The position numbers were made by a program, and so were the translations under genes. The notes beneath the pieces are model-generated. The model saw only the letters and a list, made by a program, of their open reading frames with translations, was not told where the DNA came from and searched no databases. This document shows positions 9,813 through 20,000 of a stretch of 64,000 bases of DNA, piece after piece. Each line of letters opens with the position of its first letter. The stretch's first letter is position 1. The DNA comes from Candidatus Binatia bacterium (GTDB lineage: Bacteria > Desulfobacterota > Binatia > Bin18): contig OX638322.1 of assembly GCA_951812575.1 (NCBI GenBank), positions 1,084,850 to 1,148,849 of the forward strand. The letters run 5' to 3'.

Positions 9813-11732
9813 TTAGCGTGGAGCGGGATGTGCCCGTAAGTGCTGGTGTATTTTTTCCGCGAGGGCCGGGGTAATTCCCGCGACTTGGCCCAGTGCTTCG
9901 GGTGCGGCGGCGCGCACGCGCTTGAGGCTGCCAAAATGCCGTAAGAGTGCTTTACGTTTGGCCGGGCCAACGCCGCTAATCGCATCGAGCGGCGAACTGA
10001 GGCGCTCTTTTGCCCGCAGGTTCCGGTGATAGGTAATGGCAAAACGGTGGGCCTCATCCCGGATGCGTTGCAGGAGGAAGAGCGCCGTGGCGTTGGGCTT
10101 GAGCACGACCGGATTCTTGCGTCCGGGCAGAAAGACGCGCTCAAAGGAATGGGCGACTTCTTCGGCAAACGGGTCTCGCTCGGTCCGCATCTTGGCCAGG
10201 CCAATGACATCGACCTCAGCAATCCCCAACTCTCGCAGCACAGTGACGGCGACGCCGAGTTGGCCTTTGCCGCCATCTACCATGAGGAGGTCTGGCAGGT
10301 CGTGTTCCGCTAAGGCACGCTGATAGCGGCGGGTGAGAACTTCATACATCATGCCGAAATCGTCTGCTCCTTGGACGGTTTTGATGCGGAACCGGCGGTA
10401 GCGGCTCCTGTCCGGCTCGCACTCGTCAAAGACGACCATGGAACCGACAGAAAGATTGCCCTGGGTATTCGAAATGTCGAAACACTCAATGCGTTTTGGC
10501 GCGTTTTGCAGATGCAGCGCACGGCGGAGGCTCTCCAGCGTCTTCTCTTTGTGCTCTTCTCCTCGCCGCTTTTCGACAAAGCTGTGCCGCGCATTTTCCT
10601 GGGCCATTTCCACCAGCCGCAGCTTGGCTCCGCGCTGCGGACAGAGCAGGCCGATCTTCTTCCCTTTGCGTTCCGAGAGGAGTTCCGCCCGGATATCGGC
10701 ATCGTCGAGCACAACCGGGACAAGAATCTCGTCGGGCACAAACCGGCCACCCTGGTAGAATTGGCTCAGGAATTCAGCCACGACCCCAGTGTCGGGAAAC
10801 TCATTGTCAGTAAAGCTATAGGCCAGGTTGCCAACCAGTTTCCCACCGCGCACAAACAGAACCTGTCCTTCGATCAGCCCGCCTTCGCGATACAGGCCGA
10901 ACACGTCCTGGTCGTTCCCCAGGGGGGTGGCGACCTGCTGCTGCTCCGCGGTTTTTGTCATGGCCTGGATTTGGTCCCGCAGCCGGGCGGCTTCTTCAAA
11001 ACGGAGGGCGTCAGCGGCCTCGTTCATCTGCCGGGTGAGGCGGTCTATCAGCTGCCGGCTTTTCCCTTCAAGCAGCAGCAGGGCATTTTTCAGTTGGTGC
11101 TGATAGTCTTCGGGATCGACCGGCAGGGTACAGGGACCGAGGCAGCGCTTGATCTGATATTCCAGGCACGGCCTGGTGCGGTTACGAAAGACGGTGTCGG
11201 TACAGGTCCGCAGGGGGAAGACTCGGCGAATGATTTCCAAGGTCTCCTGAACTGCCGTGCTGGAGTGGAACGGTCCCAGATATTTACTGCCGTCCTTCGC
11301 AATTTGTCGGGTCAGGAGGAGACGCGGCCACTGGTCATGCTGGGTGACCTTTACGTGCCAATAGGAGGTATTGTCCTTGAGCCGAATATTATACCGAGGC
11401 CGGAATTGCTTAATCAGGGTGTCTTCGAGCAGCAGCGCCTCTTTTTCGGTTTGGGTAACAATGACCTCGACATCGGTCAGTTGGGCGAGGAGAAAACGGA
11501 TTTGTGCCCGGCCGTCCCCGCCGCGGGCGTATTGTCGGACCCGGGCGCGCAGATTGTTCGCTTTCCCGACGTAGATCACGGTGCCGGTGTGATCCGTGAA
11601 CTTATAGACGCCGGGACTGGTTGGCAGAGTTGTCAGCTTGGCTTCGAGTTCGGCGTTACGGGAGAAAGGGTAAACGTGTCCAACTTTTTTGTCTGGTTGG
11701 AGGACAGGTTTACTCTTTAAGGCATTCGCCAC
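9813..11732 (-). CDS. uvrC: UvrABC excinuclease subunit C
   Basis: UvrC makes both incisions in nucleotide excision repair. In order: a GIY-YIG nuclease domain (GVYKFTDHTGTVIYVGKA), a Cys-bearing middle (CLEYQIKRCLGPC), a UVR motif (RFEEAARLRDQI) that binds UvrB, an RNase H-like domain (ECFDISNTQGN) and a C-terminal helix-hairpin-helix pair (ISGVGPAKRKALL). I place the start at GTG 11732, six bases after GAGG; a TTG at 11744 is possible but lies in the T-tract of a terminator. Residues about 5-22 are encoded by a 54-bp palindromic repeat, with no ATG, GTG or TTG between it and the GIY-YIG domain. The length is 639 residues, slightly long for the family. Confidence 0.95.
   Translation of the reverse strand: MANALKSKPVLQPDKKVGHVYPFSRNAELEAKLTTLPTSPGVYKFTDHTGTVIYVGKANNLRARVRQYARGGDGRAQIRFLLAQLTDVEVIVTQTEKEALLLEDTLIKQFRPRYNIRLKDNTSYWHVKVTQHDQWPRLLLTRQIAKDGSKYLGPFHSSTAVQETLEIIRRVFPLRTCTDTVFRNRTRPCLEYQIKRCLGPCTLPVDPEDYQHQLKNALLLLEGKSRQLIDRLTRQMNEAADALRFEEAARLRDQIQAMTKTAEQQQVATPLGNDQDVFGLYREGGLIEGQVLFVRGGKLVGNLAYSFTDNEFPDTGVVAEFLSQFYQGGRFVPDEILVPVVLDDADIRAELLSERKGKKIGLLCPQRGAKLRLVEMAQENARHSFVEKRRGEEHKEKTLESLRRALHLQNAPKRIECFDISNTQGNLSVGSMVVFDECEPDRSRYRRFRIKTVQGADDFGMMYEVLTRRYQRALAEHDLPDLLMVDGGKGQLGVAVTVLRELGIAEVDVIGLAKMRTERDPFAEEVAHSFERVFLPGRKNPVVLKPNATALFLLQRIRDEAHRFAITYHRNLRAKERLSSPLDAISGVGPAKRKALLRHFGSLKRVRAAAPEALGQVAGITPALAEKIHQHLRAHPAPR
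11665..11718 (-). repeat. Palindromic repeat PR54, copy A (inside uvrC 5' end)
   Basis: The element is 54 bp with 17-bp arms. On the minus strand it begins AAAGAGTAAACCTGTCC and ends GGACACGTTTACCCTTT. The loop is about 20 bp. It matches copies at 13702, 24321 and 27212 in arm sequence, length and the start of the loop (TCCAAC). Here it is read in frame as part of the UvrC N-terminus, encoding roughly LKSKPVLQPDKKVGHVYPF. Confidence 0.85.
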
Positions 11733-11741
11733 ACGAATCCT

Positions 11742-11773
11742 CAAAAAAGAAGGGCGGCCCCGAAGGCCGCCCT
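11742..11773 (-). terminator. Rho-independent terminator of the comEA-like gene
   Basis: On the minus strand the 9-bp stem AGGGCGGCC/GGCCGCCCT, with a 5-base loop, is followed by CTTCTTTTTT. It lies about 50 bases downstream of the ComEA-like stop codon and directly before uvrC. Transcripts from the comEA-like gene should therefore largely end here, and uvrC would need its own promoter or read-through. Confidence 0.85.
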
Positions 11774-11820
11774 GACAGCAGTGTTCAGCGGCACTGCTAT
11801 TCCGTCGCAGATGCCGCCGG

Positions 11821-12159
11821 TTATTCGCTGGCCCCTACGGTGATTTTCTCTTTCAGTTTCTCGAGCGTCTTCTCGCCAATGCCCTTGACGTTTTTCAGAT
11901 CGTCTACAGTTGCAAACGGACCGTTTGCTTCGCGATGGGCGATAATGTCCGCGGCTTTTGTTTCACCGATACCGGGCAGAGTCTGCAAGGCGGCAGCGTC
12001 CGCCATGTTGATGTCAATCGGCCCGGTGGCCTCGGGCATCGTCTCCTCAGCAGCTTCAGCCGTCTCAGCCGCCTCATGGCTATCCGCCCAGACGGGTGTC
12101 CCCATAAAACAACCGACTGCAAAAACTCCAAGTGCCAACCAGAGAAATTTCTGTTTCAT
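11821..12159 (-). CDS. ComEA-like helix-hairpin-helix DNA-binding protein, exported
   Basis: The 112-residue protein has a signal peptide (MKQKFLWLALGVFAVGCFMGTPVWA), then an acidic Glu/Ala-rich linker of about 25 residues, then a helix-hairpin-helix pair: INMADAAALQTLPGIGETKA and LKNVKGIGEKTLEKL. That is the ComEA DNA-binding unit, which captures double-stranded DNA outside the inner membrane. The start at ATG 12159 has a GGAGGAAAT ribosome site. An upstream in-frame ATG at 12195 would spoil the signal peptide. Its gene ends at a strong terminator. Together with comEC it suggests natural transformation, which is inference. Confidence 0.88.
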   Translation of the reverse strand: MKQKFLWLALGVFAVGCFMGTPVWADSHEAAETAEAAEETMPEATGPIDINMADAAALQTLPGIGETKAADIIAHREANGPFATVDDLKNVKGIGEKTLEKLKEKITVGASE

Positions 12160-12330
12160 ATTTCCTCCGTACAAAAATAGAATAGGAGAACACACTAGGT
12201 CTGCAATCGATATCTGTCAATACGTCATCAAGGAGAGCCCGGTCGCGTTGACCGAACAGGGTAAACCCGTTAGATGAAGGGCTGATACCCTGTAGCTATT
12301 GACTCGCTTGCAGAAGGAGAACCGTTCAGT

Positions 12331-13701
12331 ATGGCGACAATGATCACCGAGGACTGCATTAACTGCGGGGCGTGTGAGCCCGAGTGTCCCAATACCGCCA
12401 TCTATCAAGGCGGGGTAGAGTGGGAGTTTAACGGCGCCCAGCATCCGGCCATCGATGACGACCTTTTCTATATCGTGCCGGACAAATGCACGGAGTGCGT
12501 GGGGTTTTTCGATCAGGAAGCCTGTGCGGCCGTGTGTCCGGTGGACTGCTGTCTGCCCAACCCGGACATTGTCGAGACAGAAGAGGTGTTACTGGCGCGG
12601 GCCAAGGAGTTACATCCCGAGCAGACGTTTGGGGAGGACTTCCCTTCCCGCTTTAAGGGCGAAGGTGGAGAAGCCGCACCGGCTCCGGTTGAGGCCGAGG
12701 CCCCGGCGGCGAATGGCGCGGCGGCAGCCGCACCGGCACCAGCCGCAGCTCCGGCTCCGGTAGCACCCGTCGCCGTAGCACCAGCAGTGACGGCACCGAC
12801 ACCCAAACCGGTGGCACCCAAAAAGGTCGTGGAAGAAAAAGTCTTTGAAGGCGAACTGGCCGGCACCTACGCCCAAGCCCTTGCCCGAGTCCAGCCAGCG
12901 CAAAACAATTCCATTCTGGGGACGCTGCTTGCCTCGGCCCAGCCCATCCTTGGCGCGCTACCGCTCTCAACCAAGCGCGCCCTGGAACAAGCTGTTGGGG
13001 ATACGCGTTATTTTCATGTCGGGACGGCGACCAGCCTGAATATCCTGTTCAATATGGTCCTGTACCCGATTATTCTCCTGGCCGTCTATAGCGCTGTTTT
13101 AGGGGGGGAACTCTTCAGTCAGGCGGCGAATAAATTTATCTTTCTTGGTATTCTGATTGCCTCGGTCGAAACCTTAATCCGCCTGCGCGAATCTTTCTTT
13201 CAGGGCGTTCCAACCGAAGACACTCCGTTGCGTGGGACCTTCTACGGTCTCCCCCTTGCTCCGGCGATGGCTCCTTTTCTCGGTGTTTCCGGCGGACGGA
13301 CCCCCGATAAGGGCGACCAGCCGATTGAGGGTTATTACACGCCGGAGTTTGATGAGAAGACCGAACGTTCGCGTCGTTATGGCGAGCGATATACGGTCGA
13401 AGAACAGGGCAACGCCTACATCCTGCGCATGGAATTCCCGCGTCGCGTCCCGGTTTCCGCTGCCAAGCGGGAAATGGGCATTGGCGATGAAATGCCCGAC
13501 TACGAGTATGCGCTCTCTCTGAAGGACGGCAATTTTCTTGTACGCGGCAGTGTTGATGACCCCGATATCCGGACACTCGCCGCGGTCTCGTCCGCATTTC
13601 CCCCTGACTTTAACAAACGTATTGATGTGCGTGGTGGGATATCGAGTTTTAAGCACCGCTATAGCGATAAAACGCTCGAAGTTGTGCTGTTCAAACGCTA
13701 A
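12331..13701 (+). CDS. Ferredoxin / membrane / Hsp20-like fusion protein
   Basis: The 456-residue protein has an unusual order. Residues 1-85 are a YfhL-type dicluster ferredoxin with CINCGACEPECP and CTECVGFFDQEACAAVCP. Residues about 110-165 are an Ala/Pro-rich linker. Two hydrophobic helices follow near 230-285 (NILFNMVLYPIILLAVYSAV and FIFLGILIASVETLI). The last 100 residues (from YTVEEQGNAYILRMEFPRR to DKTLEVVLFKR) look like an Hsp20/ArsA-type beta-sandwich. It may tether an electron carrier to the inner membrane. No partner is adjacent. The ferredoxin call is firm and the C-terminal call moderate. A palindromic repeat starts at the base after its stop codon. Confidence 0.85.
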   Translation: MATMITEDCINCGACEPECPNTAIYQGGVEWEFNGAQHPAIDDDLFYIVPDKCTECVGFFDQEACAAVCPVDCCLPNPDIVETEEVLLARAKELHPEQTFGEDFPSRFKGEGGEAAPAPVEAEAPAANGAAAAAPAPAAAPAPVAPVAVAPAVTAPTPKPVAPKKVVEEKVFEGELAGTYAQALARVQPAQNNSILGTLLASAQPILGALPLSTKRALEQAVGDTRYFHVGTATSLNILFNMVLYPIILLAVYSAVLGGELFSQAANKFIFLGILIASVETLIRLRESFFQGVPTEDTPLRGTFYGLPLAPAMAPFLGVSGGRTPDKGDQPIEGYYTPEFDEKTERSRRYGERYTVEEQGNAYILRMEFPRRVPVSAAKREMGIGDEMPDYEYALSLKDGNFLVRGSVDDPDIRTLAAVSSAFPPDFNKRIDVRGGISSFKHRYSDKTLEVVLFKR

Positions 13702-13755
13702 AAAGAGTAAACGTGTCCTCCAACAACATGCCGCTGCTGGACACGTTTACTCTTT
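13702..13755 (+). repeat. Palindromic repeat PR54, copy B
   Basis: This is the best-preserved copy: AAAGAGTAAACGTGTCC and GGACACGTTTACTCTTT are perfect 17-bp inverted arms around a 20-bp loop. It starts at the base after the TAA of the ferredoxin fusion gene. A transcript would fold into a strong hairpin, so it may protect or end the mRNA, although it lacks a clear T-tract of its own. Confidence 0.9.
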
Positions 13756-13818
13756 CAGGTAGGGGTCACGCCTGCGTTATCCCTACGGGGTGTAGGGTCG
13801 CCCCATAAGCAAAGAGGT

Positions 13819-16800
13819 ATGCCTCAAAAGCGAGTATTCATCTCCGACTCGCTTGCCATCCTGCAAGAGGCGCTTGTTGCCGCTGTCCACACGCTCAAAG
13901 CGGCCGACTCGCTGACTCCGCTCACGATTATTGTTCCCAGTGATGTCGTTGGTTCACAGCTCAGCAACGCCATTGCCAAGGCTGGTAACGGGCATATCGG
14001 CCTGCGATTTACAACGCTGCTCGACTATGCGGTACGCCTGACCGAAGCGCCACTGAGGCAGGAGGGGAAACGTCGCGTCTCAGCCGCGCTGGTTCCGCTG
14101 CTCGTGAAGCGTCTCTTACTGGAACAGGCCCGGCAGCCTCGGTTTCCCAAGTTCGTGAGCGAGACGCTGTCAGACCTCAAGCAGGCGGACGTCCAGCCCC
14201 ACCATCTGCACTTGTTGTATACTCGGATTCCTGCGCAGGAGGTATTATATCGAGGGAAAATACGTCAGCTGCTGGACCTCTACACGCGCTATGAAAAGAG
14301 CTTGGACGAACGGCAGCTCGTTGATGACGCCAATCTGTTCACTGTCCAGGTCCAGGCAGCACTGCGTGACGGACCGCTACTGGTGTATGGCGGTCTTGAG
14401 TATACCGCACGCCAGCAGCGTTTTTTGGAAACGCTCTTCACGCAGAGGGATACCCTGGTCTTTCTTCCCTGGCGACCCGGTTCGGCCTATGAAGCCGCGA
14501 CGCCCACATTGAGTTGGCTCACCGGGCTCGGCTTTCAGTCGTCTCCATTAGCCCGTCCGCAGGCCCCGTCCTGCTCTCTTGCTCAGGTCCAAGCCCGGCT
14601 TTTTGAACGAGCCGGGGAAACGCCCCAGCGACCAGTCTCAACGCGCCCGGATGCCTCGCTTCACATCATTTCTGCACCAGATCAAACCCAGGAGGCGCGT
14701 GAAATTGCAGGCACGATCTTCTCGCTGGTCAGAGAGCAGGATTATGCGTTTGACGAGATTGGCGTGCTCCTCACCGAGTCAAACACCTATGGTCCGTTAT
14801 TGCGGGAGACGCTCTCCCGCCTGGGGATTCCGTGCACCTTTGTTGCAGAGCAGCCCTTGCTGGCCACGCGACAGGGGAAAGTCGTGCAGGCGCTGTGTCA
14901 GCTCTTGTCTGAAAACTGCTCGCGGCAGCGCCTTTTCGCCTTTCTCAGGCTGGCTCGCCCCCCGTTTCAAGACCTGATTGGGGAAGCCGTCTCTCGGGCG
15001 CATATCGCCCAGTGGGAAGCCCTTTGTCTGGAGGCCGGGATAGGACACGGAGGCCAGGAATGGCACGTTCGCCTCGCCGCGCTGGAAACACGCTACCAAA
15101 GCCCATCGGAGGGACAAGCCGAACGGTTGGCACCCGCGCTCCGTTTGCTTGTCAGGTTTATGGACCGTTTGCTGACGGACGTGAAGATGGTTCAAGACCA
15201 ACACACCTGGGAAGGCTGGCTAATCCACTTCCTGCGGATGTATGCAGACTATGTGTCCGGTGAGGTCTCGTGGAGTGACGAGGAACCAGACCAACAAGGC
15301 ACGGGTGAGCAGAGTCTGAATATTGGGGAGACCCTCCGGAGTCTCTCCCCACTTTTGGCTGAAACAACTCGCCCTGCGGAGTGGGTTGAGGCTGTTCTGG
15401 GCTGCCTTGCCTGGGGAAAGGTGCAACCCCGAAAAACGCACACGACCGGCGTCTTTCTCGGTGAGGTGACCCAGGCGACCGGTCTCTGCTTTCGAGCGGT
15501 CATCCTGCCGGGCCTAGCGCAAGAGTCCGGGGCTCGCCTCGCCTCTCAGGACCCTATTTTATCTGATGCCGAGCGCCAGCATCTTGCTGAAGTACTGACC
15601 ATGGACGTACCGGTCCGTCGCCAGGCAGTTGAACGCCGACAGCTCCTTTTCATGCTGGCGACTCAGAGTGCGCAGGAGATGTTATGTCTGACCTACCCAC
15701 GCACTGTCCAGGGAGCCGCTCGCCCGCCCGCCACACCCCTCTTACAGACGATCAGTGTGCTGTGTGGCCGTCAGGCAACACCGGCAGACCTGCAACACAG
15801 CAGCCGGTGGGTATCGGCGGCTGGAGGATACGCGCAGAGTACCCGGCCTGCGGTGGATGCGCTGGAGTTCCACCTGGCCTATGCTTTTAGCCATGCTCAG
15901 CAGGTCGCTGAGCATACGGTTCAGCCCGGTCTACAGACGCTACCGTTCTTTGTTCCCGCCGCGCGCGCGCTGGAGCAACGTTGGGAGCGTCCCTACCTCA
16001 CGGCCTTTGACGGCTGTATGCAAGCGGAAAGCGTCAAGAGCACACTGCGCCGGTACCTCTTCCCGCAGGGGCTGCATTTGTCCGCGAGCAGCCTGGAAAC
16101 ATATGCGCGCTGTCCGTTTCGTTATTTTCTGGAGACCGTGCTTGCTCTCAAGCAGTGGGAAGAGCCGGAACAGATTCTGGCCCTCCTGCCACGCGACCGG
16201 GGTGTGTTGGTGCATACCATCCTGCACGATTTTTTCTCCCGTCTCCAACAGACGGACCAGCTACCCCTGTCCACGAAACGTGCTGATGACGAGCGACGAC
16301 TGCTCACCCAGGTAGCGGAGGAACAGTTTGCGGTGTTTGCGCAGACACGGCGGGTTGGACTGCCCCTGCTCTGGGAATGTGAGCGCGAACACCTGCTGCG
16401 GCGTTTACACGCCTTTCTCCAGCGCGAACGCCAAACGACGTGCGATTTTTATCCAGCGGCGTTTGAAGTGTTTTTTGGCATCGGAACAGAGGAGACCAAC
16501 CAGGGGATAGGGATTGGGGAATCGGAGCGAACCCCTACCCCTCCATTCCTGACCCCCAATATTCCCGTTCCCTTTCGCCTCGATACGGGGGAAGAGGTTC
16601 AGCTTCGAGGCCGGATTGACCGGATTGATATTTCGACGGAACACATTGACCTTGTACAACCCAGGCAGGCCCGCATTCTTGACTATAAGACGGGCCGGAC
16701 ACCAGCCCAGGGCTTTGCGGGTGGAACCACGCTCCAACTGGCCCTCTATCTCTATGCCGCCCAGCAGCTCCGCCCGGACCTGGACTGGGTCGGAGCGGAG

Positions 16801-17061
16801 TATACGAGCGTGGACGGGACTGCTCAGCCCGACAAAAAGTCCCTGACGACGGAGACCCAAGCTGCCAGGCTCGGAACCTTACGGACTATCATCACCCGCC
16901 TGGCCGAGGGCATCACTGCTGGACTGTTCTTTCCTGCTCCGGATGCCTGCCAATCCTGTGCGTTTCCTGCAATCTGCTCTACGCACGGCGCTGAGTGGGC
17001 GACACAGAAACTGCACGATCCCCACACAACGGCGTGGCGCTGGGTACGGTCACAGACATGA
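13819..17061 (+). CDS. addB: AddB-type helicase-nuclease subunit
   Basis: The 1080-residue protein is the AddB-like half of a double-strand-break resection enzyme. The C-terminal third has the PD-(D/E)XK nuclease: a GRIDRIDI strand, the DYKTGR catalytic pair and the LQLALYLYAAQQL helix. Around it are four cysteines for an iron-sulphur staple, one in ARCPFRYF and three in CQSCAFPAIC (C-x2-C-x5-C), as in AddB. The N-terminal region has a superfamily-1-like fold but no Walker A motif, so its helicase is probably inactive. The stop overlaps the start of addA in ATGA, so the two subunits are translationally coupled. Confidence 0.9.
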   Translation: MPQKRVFISDSLAILQEALVAAVHTLKAADSLTPLTIIVPSDVVGSQLSNAIAKAGNGHIGLRFTTLLDYAVRLTEAPLRQEGKRRVSAALVPLLVKRLLLEQARQPRFPKFVSETLSDLKQADVQPHHLHLLYTRIPAQEVLYRGKIRQLLDLYTRYEKSLDERQLVDDANLFTVQVQAALRDGPLLVYGGLEYTARQQRFLETLFTQRDTLVFLPWRPGSAYEAATPTLSWLTGLGFQSSPLARPQAPSCSLAQVQARLFERAGETPQRPVSTRPDASLHIISAPDQTQEAREIAGTIFSLVREQDYAFDEIGVLLTESNTYGPLLRETLSRLGIPCTFVAEQPLLATRQGKVVQALCQLLSENCSRQRLFAFLRLARPPFQDLIGEAVSRAHIAQWEALCLEAGIGHGGQEWHVRLAALETRYQSPSEGQAERLAPALRLLVRFMDRLLTDVKMVQDQHTWEGWLIHFLRMYADYVSGEVSWSDEEPDQQGTGEQSLNIGETLRSLSPLLAETTRPAEWVEAVLGCLAWGKVQPRKTHTTGVFLGEVTQATGLCFRAVILPGLAQESGARLASQDPILSDAERQHLAEVLTMDVPVRRQAVERRQLLFMLATQSAQEMLCLTYPRTVQGAARPPATPLLQTISVLCGRQATPADLQHSSRWVSAAGGYAQSTRPAVDALEFHLAYAFSHAQQVAEHTVQPGLQTLPFFVPAARALEQRWERPYLTAFDGCMQAESVKSTLRRYLFPQGLHLSASSLETYARCPFRYFLETVLALKQWEEPEQILALLPRDRGVLVHTILHDFFSRLQQTDQLPLSTKRADDERRLLTQVAEEQFAVFAQTRRVGLPLLWECEREHLLRRLHAFLQRERQTTCDFYPAAFEVFFGIGTEETNQGIGIGESERTPTPPFLTPNIPVPFRLDTGEEVQLRGRIDRIDISTEHIDLVQPRQARILDYKTGRTPAQGFAGGTTLQLALYLYAAQQLRPDLDWVGAEYTSVDGTAQPDKKSLTTETQAARLGTLRTIITRLAEGITAGLFFPAPDACQSCAFPAICSTHGAEWATQKLHDPHTTAWRWVRSQT

Positions 17062-20000
17062 CCCAAGCTCCCCTTTCGGACAACGGCGCTCAGCGGCGTA
17101 TCGTCTCGGATTTTCAGACGACGTTTTTACTGGAAGCCGGAGCGGGAACAGGCAAGACGCAACTGTTGCTGAATCGTTTGCTGGCCCTGCTGCGAACCGG
17201 CCGGAGTCCGTTGAGCCGGGTCGCGGTTATCACCTTTACGGATAAAGCCGCGGCTGAACTTCGGACACGACTCCGCGCGGCGGTTGAGTCCGCCCTCCAA
17301 ACCGCCCTGCCTGAAGCAGAGCGCGCGGCCTTACAGGCGGTGCTGTCTGAGCTTGACCGGGCGATGGTGATGACCATCCACGCGTTATGCGCGACCCTGT
17401 TACGCGAACGAGCGCTGGAGGTCGGGCTGGACCCGGCTTTTACGGTCTTAAACCAGGCCGGGGTAGGCCTGCTGCACGACCAGGTTTGGCAGACCTGGCT
17501 CACCCAGGAGCTGCAACCTGGGAGCGACAGCGCGACCCTGATACGCCGGGCGTTTCGGGCTGGTCTCTCAGTGACCCATCTCAAGGCGCTGTGCGATTTT
17601 TTAGTCGAACAGCGCGACTGCCTGGACTGGCTGCCCGCGGCGGTCGATTCCGATATCCCGGCATACTGTGCCGAGACCCACCAGGCCGTTGCCCGGCTGA
17701 CGGCTCTACAGGGCCGTTGTCACGACCCAACAGACCCGGCGTTCGAGCAAATCGCGACCCTGACCGACAGCGTTCCAGCAGCCTCCTATCAGGACAATGC
17801 GGAGGCCTGGGAGCACTTTCTGTTACACCGCCTGACAGTACAGCCTCGAAAGGGGAGACGGACAAACTGGCAACCGACCGCTACGCTCGACGAAGTACGG
17901 ACGCTGCTCGCGCAGCTCAAGGCCCTTCACCTCAAGACCCGAGCCGCCTGGATGCATAATCTGGCGGTTGGCCTGGCCGGTTGGCTGAGCGGCTATCTGC
18001 GCACCTATCAGGCCAAGAAACAGCACCAGGGCAGCCTCGATTTTCTGGACCTGCTGGTGCTGATGCGTAACGGACTCAGGCAGAACCGTGAATTGCGGCG
18101 CTATTTTCAACGTAAATTCGACTTCCTGCTGGTTGATGAAGTCCAGGATATCGATCCCTTACAAGCCGAAATTCTATTCTTCCTGGCCGAGGATCAACCG
18201 CAGGCGGAGCGCTGGACACAGGTTACGCTCCGCGCCGGCAAACTGTTTCTGGTCGGCGATCCCCAACAATCCATTTATCGCTTTCGACGAGCCGACCTCG
18301 AAGTCTATCACCTGCTTCGCTCAGCGGTTGAACGACAGGGGAACGTCCTCAGCCTCTCAACGAATTTTCGGATGCGGGCTGCCCTGGTGACACAGATGAA
18401 TGTCCTCTTTTCACGGGTGCTGGACAATGAGGACGACCCGGACCAACCCAGGTATCTGCCCTTGCGCGCGGTGAGCAGTGATAAGGACGAAGAGGGGCCG
18501 AAATTTTTGCTCTTGGATCTGCCTCACGCAGCGCCACACGAACAGGGGAGCCAGGATGCGCTCGAAGCGCGTTGCACGGCACAATTTATCCGTCACAGCG
18601 TTGAGCAGCAGACGCTGACAACACAAGCAGGTCGGCCTCTGAGGTATAGCGATATCGCTATCCTGTGTCGAACGAATCGAGGCGTCGAGCGGTATGAACG
18701 AGCCCTACGGGATGCCGGTATCCCGTACCGGAGCACAAGCGGGCGACGGGTTGCAGCAAGTCAGGAACGGACCGATGTGCAGGCGTGTGTACGGACGCTG
18801 GTCCATCCCGCGGACGCTGCGGCTCTGGTGGCAACCTTGCGCTCGTCACTCTTTGGCTTTTCGGACGAAGAGCTAGCACAATTTCGCTGTGCCGGCGGGA
18901 CCTTCGACTATCTCGACGGAAGAGTCCCCGAACAGCTTCCCTGTGCTGACCGGCTCCATGCCGCTTTTGCGGTGCTGCGTACCCTACACCAGAGACTGTC
19001 CCGTACCGTGCAGAGGGCGCATAGTGTCGGGGCCGGGCTCTCTGCTCTGCTCACCGAACTCTATACCCACACCCCCTTACTCCCGCTGTTTGCCTGTCGA
19101 CCGCACGGACAGCAGCGGCTCCACGCAATGCTTCAACGTGTTGAGTCACTACGCGATATGTCCGGCCAATACGGGACTACGCAGGATTTCTCTCTGGACT
19201 TTTTCGACCGTCTGCTCGCCTCTGCGCTGGATGAATCCGATGAAGGGCAGACCGAGCAAGCGAACGCTCTTGATGAGCCGCAAGACGCGCTTCACATCTT
19301 GACAATTCATAAGGCCAAAGGACTGGAATTTCCGCTTGTCGTGGTGGCGGAGTCTGGAGCGCCACCCAACCGGTTGACCCGTCCCGGCCTGGTGAGACGC
19401 AGAGACGATCGCCTTGAACTCCACCTTGGTCCGCGCTCCCTCCAGTGTTGCACCCTGGGCTGGCAGGAGGCTGAGGCCCGAGAACGCCAGCAGGAAGCTG
19501 CCGAGGAGAGACGGCTCTGGTATGTGGCGGCGACGCGCGCCCGGGAATATGTCGTGTTTCCCGTACCTCCGCCGTCAGAGACGAAAAAAAAAGACACCGT
19601 GCTGCATACGGTCCTGCGCGACCTCTCAGTCACAGAGCGGCAGACTATCCCTCAGAGCGATGTCGGCCAGACGGATCAGCCTCAGATTTCGTCCGGACCT
19701 GAGCTGACTGACTCCCAAGAAGAGCCGGCTGCTGCTGACGCGCAGCCTTCCGATATAGACTGGGTAACGGACAGACGGCGACTCATTGCCAAGGGGCGGC
19801 AAAAGCGACAAACCCAGAAGATACTTCAGCGGGGAAATGTATCGCAGCAACAGACTCAGTTGGATCGTCTTATTCCGCAGACGGTCGTACACCTGAGGCA
19901 AGACCAATCAGTGGAAGCATCTCTCCAGGCGGCATCAGCCGTGCAGGATAATAGCGGCCATACCTCGGGCTCCTCTTTCCCTGACGACGTGCAGCAGTAT

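Noticed and set aside
10371-11720. Long plus-strand open frame opposite uvrC
   Set aside because: It is a shadow of the uvrC frame: no ribosome site, no domain, and every UvrC motif is on the minus strand.
13702-13755. Ordinary terminator
   Set aside because: The stem is strong but the same element occurs inside two coding frames, so it is first of all a repeat; a secondary role in ending transcripts is still possible.
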